Shown in pieces: positions 50,057 to 60,675 of a stretch of 64,000 bases of DNA. The notes beneath the pieces are model-generated. The model ran no database searches. It worked only from the letters and a program-made list of their open reading frames with translations, and was not told the origin of the DNA. A program made the translations under genes and the position numbers. This DNA comes from Geobacter sp. (GTDB lineage Bacteria > Desulfobacterota > Desulfuromonadia > Geobacterales > Pseudopelobacteraceae): the NCBI GenBank assembly GCA_009885845.1, contig VFJW01000037.1, positions 1 through 64,000 on the forward strand, written 5' to 3'. Every line of letters starts with the position of its first letter. Position 1 is the stretch's first letter.

Positions 50057-51223
50057 ATGCATCAGTCACACAAAAAATTATTTTTTTTCATCATGGCAAC
50101 CCTGGTCGCCGGCCTGTCACTCACCGGCTGCGACAGCACGAAACCCGCTGCCCCTCCGCCAGGCGGTCCTCCGGAAGTAGGTATTATCGTGGTCAAAACG
50201 GAGACGGTTTCCCTTACTACTGAACTTTCAGGTCGAACAGTTCCCCAGATGATTGCCGAAGTGCGACCTCAAGTGAGTGGTATTATCCTGAATAGACGGT
50301 ACACGGAAGGGAGTGATGTGAAAGCGGGACAGGCTCTCTACCAGATCGACTCCGCAGTCTTTGAGGCGGCTTACGCCAGTGCGCGGGCGGCCCAGGCACG
50401 GGTTGAGGCCTCACTGGTATCACTCCGGCTCACTGAGGAGCGCTATCGCGATCTCGTAAAGATCAAGGCGGTCAGCCAGCAGGATTACGATATCGCCTTT
50501 GCAGGTCTGAAACAGGCCGAAGCAGAACTTGCTGCCGCAAAAGCTGCGGTGGCAGCCGCACAAATAAATCTGGTCTACACCAGTGTCAAGGCTCCAATTT
50601 CAGGTCGAATCGGTCGATCAAGCGTGACTACCGGGGCGCTGGTGACCGCCAGCCAACCGACGGCACTGGCTACCATCCAGCAGCTTGACACCATGTATGT
50701 GGACGTGACCCAGTCAACAGCCGAAATGCTCAAGCTGAAACAGAACCTTGCCAACGGCGTGTTGAAAAAGAGCTCCTCGGCACAGGTTAAACTGCTCCTG
50801 GAAGATGGCTCCCGGTATCCATTGACGGGACCTCTGAAATTTTCAGAGGTCTCCGTGGATCAAAGTACTGGATCTGTTACTCTTCGTGCTGTATTTCCCA
50901 ATCCCAGGAAAGAGCTTCTCCCTGGTATGTTTGTGCGTGCCATACTGGTGGAAGGGATATATGAAAACGCCATTCTCATCCCGCAACGTGGTGTGACCCG
51001 TAATCCGAAAGGCGATGCCATGGTCATGATCGTAGGAGCCGAGGAGAAGGTGGAGCCGCGTCCGATCAAGGTGGTCAGGACAGTGGGAGACAGCTGGCTG
51101 GTCAGTGACGGGCTGAAAACGGGGGATCGTGTCATTCTGGAGGGATTGCAGAAAGCGAGACCGGGAACACCGGTCAAAGCGATGCCGTTTGGCAGTGCAC
51201 CGGCAGGGCCACCAAAAAAATAG
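50057..51223 (+). CDS. RND efflux periplasmic adaptor (AcrA/MexA type)
   Basis: Lipobox LTGCDS; GRTVPQMIAEVRPQVSGIILNRRYTEGSDVKAGQALYQID; KAPISGRIGRSSVTTGALV. Confidence 0.93.
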   Translation: MHQSHKKLFFFIMATLVAGLSLTGCDSTKPAAPPPGGPPEVGIIVVKTETVSLTTELSGRTVPQMIAEVRPQVSGIILNRRYTEGSDVKAGQALYQIDSAVFEAAYASARAAQARVEASLVSLRLTEERYRDLVKIKAVSQQDYDIAFAGLKQAEAELAAAKAAVAAAQINLVYTSVKAPISGRIGRSSVTTGALVTASQPTALATIQQLDTMYVDVTQSTAEMLKLKQNLANGVLKKSSSAQVKLLLEDGSRYPLTGPLKFSEVSVDQSTGSVTLRAVFPNPRKELLPGMFVRAILVEGIYENAILIPQRGVTRNPKGDAMVMIVGAEEKVEPRPIKVVRTVGDSWLVSDGLKTGDRVILEGLQKARPGTPVKAMPFGSAPAGPPKK

Positions 51224-51230
51224 CATTAAG

Positions 51231-51345
51231 TTCCTTCTCCCTGAGGACCCACGGGGCCTAAAGGAGAAGGTGGCCGAAGGCCGGATGAAGGGAGAACTGC
51301 ACCATTTCCCCCTCACCCTAACCCTCTCCCTCATGGAGAGGGGAT
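51231..51345. repeat. Intergenic REP-like repeat pair
   Basis: CCTTCTCC...GGAGAAGGTGGCCGAAGGCCGGATGA and CCCTCACCCTAACCCTCTCCCTCATGGAGAGGGG; inverted repeats inside both. Confidence 0.65.
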
Positions 51346-51372
51346 TTTTACATGTAATAAAGGAGCCGCTTC

Positions 51373-54300
51373 ATGCCTAAATTTTTCATTAATCGCCCGA
51401 TTTTTGCCTGGGTGATCGCCATTATGGTCATGCTGGTCGGGCTGCTGTCGATCAAGAAACTGCCGGTCTCTCAGTATCCTGCAATTGCGCCGCCGCAAAT
51501 TGCCATCAACGCCATGTATCCGGGTGCCTCGGCCCAGACCGTGCAGGATACGGTTACCCAGATCATCGAGCAAAAGCTCAACGGCATCGACAACCTGATC
51601 TACATGTCCTCCACCAGCGACTCGGCCGGAGCAGTCACCATTACTATGACCTTCAAGGCAGGGACCGATCCCAATATTGCCCAGGTCCAGGTGCAGAACA
51701 AGTTGCAGCTGGCCGTGCCACTTCTCCCCCAGATAGTCCAGCGCTCGGGGATTCAGGTGGTCAAATCCACCAGAAACTTCCTGCTGATAGTAGGTCTTGT
51801 CTCGGAAGACGGCTCCATGGATCGCAATACTCTGACAGACTACATGGTTTCCAACCTGCAGGACATAGTCAGTCGCCTTGAAGGAGTTGGCGAACTACAG
51901 CTGTTCGGCACCCAGAATGCCATGCGCATCTGGCTGAATCCCGCCAAACTGAACAGCTACCGCCTGACCACCAATGATGTCATTTCGGCGCTGCAGTCCC
52001 AGAATGCCCAGGTATCAGCAGGACAGTTCGGCGGCACCCCCGCCAATCAGGGGCAGCAGCTCAACGCCACCATCAACGCCCGGGCCCTCCTGCAGACTAC
52101 GGAGCAGTTTGATGCCGTCGTCCTGCGCACCAATCCAGACGGCTCCACGGTCAGGCTCAAGGATGTGGCCGAAAGCAAAATCGGCACAGAGAACTACGAG
52201 ATCCAATCCTACTACAACGGCAAACCATTAGGCGGCATGGCAGTTCGACTGGCAGCCGGCGCCAATGCGCTGGAAACCGGAAACCGGGTCAAAGCCAAGA
52301 TGGCGGAACTCTCAAAATACTTCCCCGCCGGCATGAAGGTCGTCTACCCCTACGACTCCACTCCCTTCGTCAAGATTTCCATCGAAGAGGTGGTGCACAC
52401 CCTGATAGTGGCGGTCTTCCTGGTCTTTATCATCATGTTTCTCTTCCTGCAGAATATCCGCGCCACCCTGATCCCCACTATCGCTGTGCCGGTGGTGCTC
52501 CTCGGCACCATGGGGGTACTGGCGGCCAGCGGCTATTCCATCAACACCCTGACCATGTTCGCCCTGGTAATTGTCATCGGCCTGTTGGTTGACGACGCTA
52601 TCGTGGTGGTTGAGAACGTAGAACGCATCATGAGCGAGGAAGGCCTGTCCCCCAGGGAGGCCACCATCAAGTCCATGGGGCAGATAACCAGTGCCCTCTG
52701 GGGCATTGCAACCGTACTGACGGCGGTCTTCCTCCCTATGGCCTTCTTTCCCGGCTCCACCGGCGTCATTTACCGGCAGTTTTCCGTCACCATCATCTCC
52801 GCCATGATTCTTTCGGTGCTGGTGGCCATGATTCTGACCCCGGCCCTTTGTGCCACTATCCTCAAGCCGGTTGCAAAGGGGCATCATGCGGGTGAATACG
52901 GCTGGTTCAGCTGGTTCTTCCGCTACTTCAACCGGACATTTGAATTCTGCCGACACAACTACGAAGGCATCGTTGGCCGCTCCTTCGGCAAGCCGGTGCG
53001 CTACCTGGTTGTCTACGGGTGTATTGTGGCTGCCATGGCGTATGTTTTCCTGCATCTTCCCACATCATTTCTGCCGGATGAGGATCAGGGATTTATTATC
53101 TGCCAGGTACAGCTGCCGGCCGGTGCCACTCAGGAGCGGACCATCCAGGTCATACGGCAGTTGGAACAACATTTTCTTGAAAAAGAATCAAAGACTGTGG
53201 AAGGGGTCATTACCGTTGCCGGGTTCAGTTTTGCCGGTCGGGGTCAGAACATGGGTCTCGCCTTTGTCCGGCTCAAACACTGGGATCTTCGTCAGAGCAA
53301 GGATCAAAAGGCGGCGGCTATTGCCGGCCGGGCCATGGGGGCCTTTTCCAGGTTCAGGGACGGCCTTGCCTTCGCCTTCTCACCGCCGGCAGTACTTGAA
53401 CTGGGTGTGGCCAACGGCTTCGATTTCCAGTTGCAGGATCGTGGCGGTTTGGGTCATGAAAAACTGATGGAAGCGCGCAACATGCTGCTCGGCATGGCTA
53501 TGAAAAACCCCAAGCTGATCGCGGTACGACCCAACGGCCAGGATGACTCACCCCAGTTCAAGCTCGACATCGATGATGTACGGGCGGGCGCCCATGGGGT
53601 TTCACTGTCACAGATCAACGAGGTCCTTGCCACCGCCTGGGGAAGCTCCTACGTCAACGACTTCATCCAGAATGGCCGGGTCAAGAAGGTCTATCTCCAG
53701 TCAGACGCCCGCTACCGTATGGTGCCGGAGGATATCAACAGTTGGTATGTCAGCAACAAGAACGGCCAGATGGTACCGTTTTCAGCCTTTTCCAATGCCC
53801 GCTGGCAATACGGCTCGCCCCGCCTGGAGCGCTACAACGGCATCCCGTCCGTAGAGGTTCTTGGGCAGGCCGCACCGGGGGTAAGTACCGGGGAGGCAAT
53901 GGCCGAGATGGAAAAGATGGCAGCTCAGCTACCGCCGGGGTTTGGGTATGAATGGACCGGCCTCTCCTACGAAGAAAAGAATGCCGGGGCGCAGGCGCCG
54001 GCACTCTACGCCATCTCGTTGCTGGTAGTCTTTCTCTCCGTAGCGGCTCTTTACGAGAGCTGGACTATTCCCTTCGTCAACCTGCTGATGCTTCCGCTTG
54101 GTTTGGTAGGAGCGGTGGTGGCGGTAAAACTTCGCATGTTCCCCAATGATATCTATCTCCAGATCGGTCTTCTTACCACAATAGGGCTTTCCACCAAGAA
54201 CGCCATTCTGATCATCCAGTTCATCAAGGAGCAGATGCATCAGGGACATGAACTGGTAGAGGCAACTCTTTCGGCGGTGAAGATTCGGCTCCGCCCGGTT

Positions 54301-54540
54301 ATCATGACGTCGCTCGCCTTCTTTTTCGGTACCCTGCCTCTGGCCCTTACCAAAGGAGCCGGGGCCGCCGCACAAAACGCTATAGGTACTGCAGTTACCG
54401 GCGGTCTGCTCTCGGCGACATTCATCGACCTGATCTTCATCCCGTTCTTTTTTGTTCTGGTGTCGCGGCGGTTTGGAAAGAAATCGAAGAAACCGGATGC
54501 GCAACCCGTGGCTGCCGAGAATGTTTCGGAGGTACATTGA
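51373..54540 (+). CDS. RND efflux permease (AcrB/MexB, HAE1 family)
   Basis: [41 protein letters not shown]; 1055 aa; canonical family motifs. Confidence 0.97.
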   Translation: MPKFFINRPIFAWVIAIMVMLVGLLSIKKLPVSQYPAIAPPQIAINAMYPGASAQTVQDTVTQIIEQKLNGIDNLIYMSSTSDSAGAVTITMTFKAGTDPNIAQVQVQNKLQLAVPLLPQIVQRSGIQVVKSTRNFLLIVGLVSEDGSMDRNTLTDYMVSNLQDIVSRLEGVGELQLFGTQNAMRIWLNPAKLNSYRLTTNDVISALQSQNAQVSAGQFGGTPANQGQQLNATINARALLQTTEQFDAVVLRTNPDGSTVRLKDVAESKIGTENYEIQSYYNGKPLGGMAVRLAAGANALETGNRVKAKMAELSKYFPAGMKVVYPYDSTPFVKISIEEVVHTLIVAVFLVFIIMFLFLQNIRATLIPTIAVPVVLLGTMGVLAASGYSINTLTMFALVIVIGLLVDDAIVVVENVERIMSEEGLSPREATIKSMGQITSALWGIATVLTAVFLPMAFFPGSTGVIYRQFSVTIISAMILSVLVAMILTPALCATILKPVAKGHHAGEYGWFSWFFRYFNRTFEFCRHNYEGIVGRSFGKPVRYLVVYGCIVAAMAYVFLHLPTSFLPDEDQGFIICQVQLPAGATQERTIQVIRQLEQHFLEKESKTVEGVITVAGFSFAGRGQNMGLAFVRLKHWDLRQSKDQKAAAIAGRAMGAFSRFRDGLAFAFSPPAVLELGVANGFDFQLQDRGGLGHEKLMEARNMLLGMAMKNPKLIAVRPNGQDDSPQFKLDIDDVRAGAHGVSLSQINEVLATAWGSSYVNDFIQNGRVKKVYLQSDARYRMVPEDINSWYVSNKNGQMVPFSAFSNARWQYGSPRLERYNGIPSVEVLGQAAPGVSTGEAMAEMEKMAAQLPPGFGYEWTGLSYEEKNAGAQAPALYAISLLVVFLSVAALYESWTIPFVNLLMLPLGLVGAVVAVKLRMFPNDIYLQIGLLTTIGLSTKNAILIIQFIKEQMHQGHELVEATLSAVKIRLRPVIMTSLAFFFGTLPLALTKGAGAAAQNAIGTAVTGGLLSATFIDLIFIPFFFVLVSRRFGKKSKKPDAQPVAAENVSEVH

Positions 54541-54541
54541 T

Positions 54542-55963
54542 ATGACCAATAAAAATGTATGTGTTGTTTTAATGACTACTTTTGTTTTAGCCGGCTGTTC
54601 GACTATGGCTCCGAATTACTCCCAGCCTGCCGCACCAATACCGGCAGATTGGCCAGGTTCCGCGGCATCCCGGACTGAGGCGGCACAACTACAGCAAAAA
54701 ACTGCTGCAGCCATTCCGTGGCAAGAATTTTTTGTTGATACAAAATTACGTACGTTGATGGAGTTGGCACTCAAGAACAACCGTGACCTGCGAGTTGCTG
54801 CCTTGAACATAGAGCGACTTCAGGCACTGTATCAGATCAGACGCTCCGATCTGATACCGAAGTTTGAAGCCTCCGCTTCCGCCAATTTTCAGCGTATCCC
54901 GGGAGACTTATCCGCCTCGGGAAGCACCATGACTACACATCAGTATAACGTCGGACTCGGCATTATTTCATACGAACTTGACCTGTTCGGCAGGGTGAGG
55001 AGTCTAAAGGACCAGGCTCTCGAACAGTACCTCGCCTCCGAACAGGCCCAGCGGACTGTGCAAATCAGTCTTGTTTCCCAGGTCGCCGGGGCCTGGCTGG
55101 CTCTTGCCGCCGACCGCGAGCGACTGCAACGTGCCAAAGATACGTTAACCAGCCAGCAGGAATCGTACAAGCTGACCAGGAGCCGTTTTGAGGCCGGAGT
55201 TTCCAGTTCGCTTGCCCTGAATCAGGCACAAACCACTGTTGATGCAGCGCGAGTGGATATTGCCCGCTATACCACTATGGTGGCACAGGACGAGAATGCG
55301 CTCAATCTTGTGGTTGGCTCTCAGGTTTCAGCCGAGCTGTTGCCACAAGCGCTTTCCGAAACAATTACTGCCATGAAGGACATAGACCCGGGGCTGCCTT
55401 CAGAAGTGTTGTTACACCGACCCGACATTCTCCAGGCAGAAAATCAGCTCAAAAGCCTGAACGCCAATATCGGTGCGGCACGGGCTGCATTTTTCCCCAG
55501 AATCACACTGGTTTCATCAGTCGGCTTCGGCAGTACCGAGCTTTCCGGTCTTTTTAAAGGCGATGCCTTTGCCTGGAGCATTTTGCCACGAGTATCTCTG
55601 CCGATATTCGACGGTGGCGCCAATAAAGCCAACCTGAAGGTTGCGGAGGTGGATCGAGACATTGCCGTTGCCCAGTACGAAAAATCTATTCAGAACGCCT
55701 TTCGGGAAGTGGCCGATGCGCTGGCTCAGAAGGGAACTATTGATGAGTTGGTAGCCGCCCAAAAGTCGCTCACTGACGCGATTTCCGAAAGCTGCAAACT
55801 CTCCCAGGCACGTTTTGATAAAGGTGTCGACAGTTATCTGGCCGTGCTCGACTCCCAGCGTTCACTATACGGAGCCCAGCAAAACCTTATCACTGCTCGC
55901 CTGACCAGTTTGGCCAATCAGGTAACACTCTACAAAGTACTTGGTGGCGGAGGAGCAAACTGA
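54542..55963 (+). CDS. RND outer-membrane factor lipoprotein (NodT/OprM family)
   Basis: VLAGCSTMAPNYSQP; SYELDLFGRVRSLKDQAL; two OEP domains. Confidence 0.93.
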   Translation: MTNKNVCVVLMTTFVLAGCSTMAPNYSQPAAPIPADWPGSAASRTEAAQLQQKTAAAIPWQEFFVDTKLRTLMELALKNNRDLRVAALNIERLQALYQIRRSDLIPKFEASASANFQRIPGDLSASGSTMTTHQYNVGLGIISYELDLFGRVRSLKDQALEQYLASEQAQRTVQISLVSQVAGAWLALAADRERLQRAKDTLTSQQESYKLTRSRFEAGVSSSLALNQAQTTVDAARVDIARYTTMVAQDENALNLVVGSQVSAELLPQALSETITAMKDIDPGLPSEVLLHRPDILQAENQLKSLNANIGAARAAFFPRITLVSSVGFGSTELSGLFKGDAFAWSILPRVSLPIFDGGANKANLKVAEVDRDIAVAQYEKSIQNAFREVADALAQKGTIDELVAAQKSLTDAISESCKLSQARFDKGVDSYLAVLDSQRSLYGAQQNLITARLTSLANQVTLYKVLGGGGAN

Positions 55964-56048
55964 CGGAAACGTCACCAAGTACTTGTTTGCTTTTTCAACA
56001 CGTTGATGTATAGTTTTAACTTAATCTCCTGAGTATTAAAGGATTTGC

Positions 56049-56810
56049 GTGGTACAGGCACTTGGACATACAACAATCGGAATTGTGCGCGACCTGGGAC
56101 GAGCGGGCTGGTTTCTGCTCTATTCGTTCTACATGATTGTCCGCCGACCACCCAGCCTGGTGTACATTTTAAAACAGCTCCGTTTTATCGGCACAAAATC
56201 ACTATTTGTAATTGTTCTGACCGCTGGCTTTACCGGAATGGTTCTTGGACTGCAGGGATATTACACGCTGACCAAATTTGGTTCCGAGGGGATGTTGGGA
56301 ACAGCGGTGGCACTCTCACTGATTCGTGAACTTGGTCCGGTACTTGCCGCGTTAATGGTGACCGGTCGGGCCGGAAGTGCCATTACAGCTGAGATCGGTA
56401 TCATGCGGATTACCGAACAGATTGACGCCCTGGAAACTATGGCGCTTGATCCCTTCAAATATCTGGTCACCCCGAAGTTCATCGCCGCCATGATTTCTCT
56501 TCCGCTGCTATGCGCCATCTTTGATGTCATCGGCATCTATGGCGGCTGGCTGGTCGGAGTCAAGCTACTGGGGGTAAATCCCGGTGCATATTTTTATGAA
56601 ATGGAAAAATCAGTTGTCTGGCGAGACGTCTACTCCGGCTTTTTGAAATCCTTTTCCTTCGGGGTTATCATCGCGTGGATTGGCTGCTACAAAGGTTACT
56701 ACGCCGGCCATGGAGCAGAAGGAGTTTCCAAAGCCACGACCGAATCAGTCGTATTGACCTCTGTAATTATACTCATATGGGATTATTTCCTCACTTCGGT
56801 GCTGCTCTGA
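56049..56810 (+). CDS. mlaE: Mla-type ABC transporter permease (MlaE)
   Basis: ALSLIRELGPVLAALMVTGRAGSAITAEIGIMRITEQIDAL. Confidence 0.93.
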   Translation: MVQALGHTTIGIVRDLGRAGWFLLYSFYMIVRRPPSLVYILKQLRFIGTKSLFVIVLTAGFTGMVLGLQGYYTLTKFGSEGMLGTAVALSLIRELGPVLAALMVTGRAGSAITAEIGIMRITEQIDALETMALDPFKYLVTPKFIAAMISLPLLCAIFDVIGIYGGWLVGVKLLGVNPGAYFYEMEKSVVWRDVYSGFLKSFSFGVIIAWIGCYKGYYAGHGAEGVSKATTESVVLTSVIILIWDYFLTSVLL

Positions 56811-56811
56811 T

Positions 56812-57558
56812 ATGATCACGCTAAGAAATGTGCATAAATCGTTCGGTGCCCAAAAAGTGCTTGACGGACTTGATCTTGATATTCCTGATGGTAAAATTAC
56901 GGCCATAATCGGCCCGAGCGGCGAAGGGAAAAGTGTCCTTCTGAAGCACCTGATAGGCCTTTTGCAGCCTGACAGTGGCACTGTCGAGGTTGATGGCGAA
57001 AGCATTCTGAATCTGCGCCGCTCCGATCTGAACGGTATCCGTGAAAAATTCGGCATGCTGTTCCAGAACGTTGCACTGTTTGATTCAATGAACGTATTTG
57101 AAAATGTTGCTTTTCCGCTAGAGGAAAAGACCTCCCTTTCGAAAGAAGAAATCCGGGAACGTGTTCTCTCGGCACTCGAAGATGTCGGACTGAAAAACAT
57201 TGAAAACAAGTTTCCGGATGAGCTCTCCGGAGGCATGAAAAAACGGGTCGGCCTGGCTCGTGCAGTGGTGCTTAACCCAAAAATCATCCTGTTCGACGAG
57301 CCGACCACCGGACTCGACCCGATCATTAAAAGGGCGATACACCAGCTTATTAAGGACACCCACGACAAGTTCGGCTTTACGGCTGTGATTGTGTCACACG
57401 AAATACCGGAAATTTTTGATGTGGCCCAGAACGTCGCTATGTTGTTTCGGGGCAAAATTTTGCAGCATGGCACATCGGATGAAATCAGGAACTCAGACCA
57501 TCCGGCAATCCGGCAGTTCATCAGTGGCAGCCTGGATGGTCCGATACAGATGGCGTAG
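56812..57558 (+). CDS. mlaF: Mla-type ABC transporter ATPase (MlaF)
   Basis: GPSGEGKSVLLKHLIGL; LSGGMKKRVGLARA; LFDEPTTGLDP. Confidence 0.93.
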   Translation: MITLRNVHKSFGAQKVLDGLDLDIPDGKITAIIGPSGEGKSVLLKHLIGLLQPDSGTVEVDGESILNLRRSDLNGIREKFGMLFQNVALFDSMNVFENVAFPLEEKTSLSKEEIRERVLSALEDVGLKNIENKFPDELSGGMKKRVGLARAVVLNPKIILFDEPTTGLDPIIKRAIHQLIKDTHDKFGFTAVIVSHEIPEIFDVAQNVAMLFRGKILQHGTSDEIRNSDHPAIRQFISGSLDGPIQMA

Positions 57559-57580
57559 ATTCATTACGAGGTATACGGAT

Positions 57581-58033
57581 ATGAACATGGTAAAACTGGA
57601 GATGATGGTAGGCACTTTTATGCTGATCGGAATCCTCTGTCTGGGATATGTTTCAGTTAAACTGGGCAAAATGGAATTTGGCAGCGGTGATTTTTATTCT
57701 GTTACGGCGGGTTTTGATTCGGTATCCGGGCTGAAGCCGGGGGCACGGGTCGAAGTAGCCGGAGTTGAGGTCGGCAAGGTTGACCGGATCGCGCTTGATG
57801 CAAAAAGTGGCGATCGGGCACTGGCTTATCTTAAAATCAAGTCAGGAGTAAAAATAACCGATGATGTTATTGCATCTGTGCGGACGAGCGGGATCATCGG
57901 CGATAAATTCATCAAACTCCGACCGGGGGGATCCGAGACGATGCTAAAGAACAACGATAAGATCCGCGAAACCGAGTCGGCCATTGATATTGAGGAACTG
58001 GTCAGCAAATTCATCCACGGCAAAGTTGAGTAA
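57581..58033 (+). CDS. mlaD: MCE-domain protein (MlaD)
   Basis: VKLEMMVGTFMLIGILCLGYVSVKLG...FDSVSGLKPGARVEVAGVEVGKVDRI. Confidence 0.93.
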   Translation: MNMVKLEMMVGTFMLIGILCLGYVSVKLGKMEFGSGDFYSVTAGFDSVSGLKPGARVEVAGVEVGKVDRIALDAKSGDRALAYLKIKSGVKITDDVIASVRTSGIIGDKFIKLRPGGSETMLKNNDKIRETESAIDIEELVSKFIHGKVE

Positions 58034-58052
58034 ATTTACTAAGGAGCTGTAA

Positions 58053-58181
58053 ATGAATAACCTAGTCAAAATTGCGCTCAGTTTTAGGCCAGATTTGGCT
58101 GTGATGATTGAAGCAAACCGCAGACGTAACCAAAGTTACGTTGAGGATTTGCTGATTGAAGTGCAGACAAAGATGGCCTGA
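58053..58181 (+). CDS. 42-aa small ORF, possibly ribbon-helix-helix-like
   Basis: MNNLVKIALSFRPDLAVMIEANRRRNQSYVEDLLIEVQTKMA; RBS AAGGAG; between mlaD and tolC-like gene. Confidence 0.45.
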   Translation: MNNLVKIALSFRPDLAVMIEANRRRNQSYVEDLLIEVQTKMA

Positions 58182-58231
58182 AGATGAGATGCAAGATGGC
58201 CATATTATTTGTTTACATCTCCTAAAGGAAT

Positions 58232-59614
58232 ATGGCAATGAAATCACTGTTATATACCTGCATGGCTACCTTGGCGCTTGTTGCTTTCGCCGGTGCCAGT
58301 CTCGCTGACGAGAGTCCGACTTCTAAACTTGTTCTAAGTCTGGATGATTGCGTCATTATGGCATTGAAGGCAGCACCTGAACTGGGTGAAGCGCAGAGCG
58401 ATATTGCTCTGGCAACCAGCAAACTGGAAGAAGCAAAGTCATACCGTTATCCTCAGTTTGAATTAAAAGCTCTGGGCGGGCCGGCGCCGACTGCCTATAA
58501 GTCTTCTGTATCACCGGCAATAAAGACTGACGAGTCACTGTTCAGTTTCAATGCCCTTACCTGGTTCACCAGCGCTGATGCTACCTTGATCCAACCGCTG
58601 TATACTTTTGGCAAGATTTCAGAGAGCATGAAAGCCGCAACCCATGGGATCGAAGTCGATCGATCGCGCAAGCAGCAACGGGCCAACGAAGTCGTCCTTA
58701 AAGTTCACGAATACTATAACGGCCTGCTTTTGGCCCGTGAGATGAAAGAACTGGTACTTGAGGTAGAAGAAATCCTTATCAGAGCACGGTCAAAAGCCCA
58801 GAATCTCCTCGATCAGGGATCGGATACTGTTGATCAGATGGATCTCTATAAGCTTGACGCCTTTTCAGGAGTTGCTTCAAAATTTCTTGAAGAAGCCAAG
58901 AAGGGAGAAGCACTCGCTCTGGCTGCCCTGAAAGCTAGAATGGGCCTGCCGGTAGATGCGCAGTTGGAGACCGGAACCGAGCGGCTTGTAATTGTTGATG
59001 TCGAAATACTTCCTCTCAAAACATATATAGAAAATGCCCGGAGCAGGCGCCCCGAATTTCTGCAAATTGCAGAAGGTCTTAAAGCGCGTTCTGCATTGGT
59101 TGAAGCTGCCAAGGCTAACTATTACCCCGACATTTTTCTGGGGGGCCTGGTTTCCTGGGCTTATTCAGAAGGTCGTGAACGTATTTCGAATCCGTATATA
59201 ACCGACCAGTTCAACCATCTGTACGGCGGCATTGCTCTCGGCGCCCGCTGGAAAATTGATTTCGGCATCACCGGCGCCAAAGTTGCTGGCGAGCGGGCCC
59301 AGTATAACCGTTTACTCAGCACTCGTGATTTTGCTGATGCCAACGTGCCGCTGCAGGTCGAAAAGCATTATCTTGATCTTATAGAAGCGAAAAACAGTGC
59401 CACGGCGACACGCGGTGCTTATTTAAACGCAAAAAAATGGGCGGTCACCGCAATAGCCAATTTTGACTTCGGTATGGGTCCTGCCAAAGATATATTCGAA
59501 GCCCTTCAGGCCTATTCAAGTATGCGTGCGGATTTTTTCAAATCAATCTACAATTATCGTATCGCCGCTGCCAATCTGGACTATGCTACAAACGAACCTT
59601 TGCGAATCCCTTAA
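58232..59614 (+). CDS. TolC-family outer membrane protein
   Basis: Signal peptide; OEP-like coiled-coil repeats across 460 aa. Confidence 0.88.
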   Translation: MAMKSLLYTCMATLALVAFAGASLADESPTSKLVLSLDDCVIMALKAAPELGEAQSDIALATSKLEEAKSYRYPQFELKALGGPAPTAYKSSVSPAIKTDESLFSFNALTWFTSADATLIQPLYTFGKISESMKAATHGIEVDRSRKQQRANEVVLKVHEYYNGLLLAREMKELVLEVEEILIRARSKAQNLLDQGSDTVDQMDLYKLDAFSGVASKFLEEAKKGEALALAALKARMGLPVDAQLETGTERLVIVDVEILPLKTYIENARSRRPEFLQIAEGLKARSALVEAAKANYYPDIFLGGLVSWAYSEGRERISNPYITDQFNHLYGGIALGARWKIDFGITGAKVAGERAQYNRLLSTRDFADANVPLQVEKHYLDLIEAKNSATATRGAYLNAKKWAVTAIANFDFGMGPAKDIFEALQAYSSMRADFFKSIYNYRIAAANLDYATNEPLRIP

Positions 59615-59631
59615 AAATCTGGAGGTAGAAC

Positions 59632-60225
59632 ATGTTGAAACGAATTTTACTCGTACTGACAACATCAGTTTTCATGATTTCTGCTGCATGGGCAAGCCCG
59701 ACCGAAGATGTTAAAAAGACAGTCGATGAAGTTGTGCGGATAGTCAGTGACAAAGATCTCAAAAAAAACGAGACGAAACGTCGGCAATCGCTTAAAAAGG
59801 CAATAAGCACCATCTTTGATTACTCTGAAATGGCAAAACGGTCGCTCGGAAAACATTGGAACGTTCGCTCGGCCGCTGAGAAAAAACAGTTTTCCGAACT
59901 TTTTGCAACGCTGCTTGAAAATTCGTACGCACAAAAGATTGAGTCATATAACAACGAGAAAATTGTCTACATAAAAGAATATCAGGAAGACAATGAGCAT
60001 GCCGTGGTAAAATCAAAAGTTGTCACCGCTGCCCGTGACGAGTTTACGCTCGATTACCACTTGTTTAAAGATAACAACAGGTGGATGGTGTACGATGTTG
60101 TTATTGAAGGCGTGAGCCTCGTTTCCAACTATCGCAGCCAGTTCAACAAAACTATCACCTCCAGCAGTTATGAAAAGCTAGTGAAAAAACTGCAGAGCAA
60201 AAATGATGAATTGAAGGCACCTTGA
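59632..60225 (+). CDS. mlaC: MlaC/Ttg2D phospholipid-binding protein
   Basis: TIFDYSEMAKRSLGKHWNVRSAAEKKQFSELFATLLENSYAQKIESY. Confidence 0.93.
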   Translation: MLKRILLVLTTSVFMISAAWASPTEDVKKTVDEVVRIVSDKDLKKNETKRRQSLKKAISTIFDYSEMAKRSLGKHWNVRSAAEKKQFSELFATLLENSYAQKIESYNNEKIVYIKEYQEDNEHAVVKSKVVTAARDEFTLDYHLFKDNNRWMVYDVVIEGVSLVSNYRSQFNKTITSSSYEKLVKKLQSKNDELKAP

Positions 60226-60240
60226 TTAGTGTGAATTGTC

Positions 60241-60418
60241 TTGACACCCGCTTTACCGCTGTGATAAACGACTCGGGCACGCAGTTTCGGAAGTTTTTGC
60301 AGAACGTTGCAAGTAGCACGTTTGACCAGGCTTTGCGCTTTTCCTGCATCAGACTCCAGAAACTTAAGCGGTAACCAAATGTTCCGGCGCAAGACCGGAC
60401 AAAAAAAGGAGGCAGGAA
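60241..60418 (+). promoter_or_regulatory. Putative promoter and long 5' leader of cold-shock gene
   Basis: TTGACA at 60241 with -10-like GATAAA after about 16 nt; roughly 150-nt leader ending in AAAGGAGG. Confidence 0.4.
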
Positions 60419-60619
60419 ATGGCACAGGGCAAAGTAAAATGGTTTAACGACACAAAAGGTTTCGGGTTCATTGAGCAGGAAGGTGGCGAAGACGTTTTTG
60501 TTCACTTCTCCGCAATTGGCGGCGATGGTTTCAAATCACTTGCAGAAGGCGATGCGGTAACTTTTGAAATCACTCAGGGTCCTAAAGGCCTTCAGGCTGC
60601 TAATGTAGTTAAGAAGTAA
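60419..60619 (+). CDS. Cold shock protein (CspA family)
   Basis: [33 protein letters not shown]. Confidence 0.97.
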   Translation: MAQGKVKWFNDTKGFGFIEQEGGEDVFVHFSAIGGDGFKSLAEGDAVTFEITQGPKGLQAANVVKK

Positions 60620-60646
60620 TTCTGACCTGACATCACGTGATCAGCT

Positions 60647-60675
60647 AAAGCCCGCTTACTTAGCGGGCTTTTTTC
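60647..60675 (+). terminator. Rho-independent terminator
   Basis: AAAGCCCGCT-TACTT-AGCGGGCTTTTTT. Confidence 0.9.

Noticed and set aside
52312-53055. 247-aa minus-strand ORF opposite the RND permease
   Set aside because: Shadow ORF; Asp/His-rich composition typical of antisense reading of membrane protein codons
56745-57521. 258-aa minus-strand ORF opposite mlaF
   Set aside because: Shadow ORF; Ser-rich antisense of a canonical ABC ATPase
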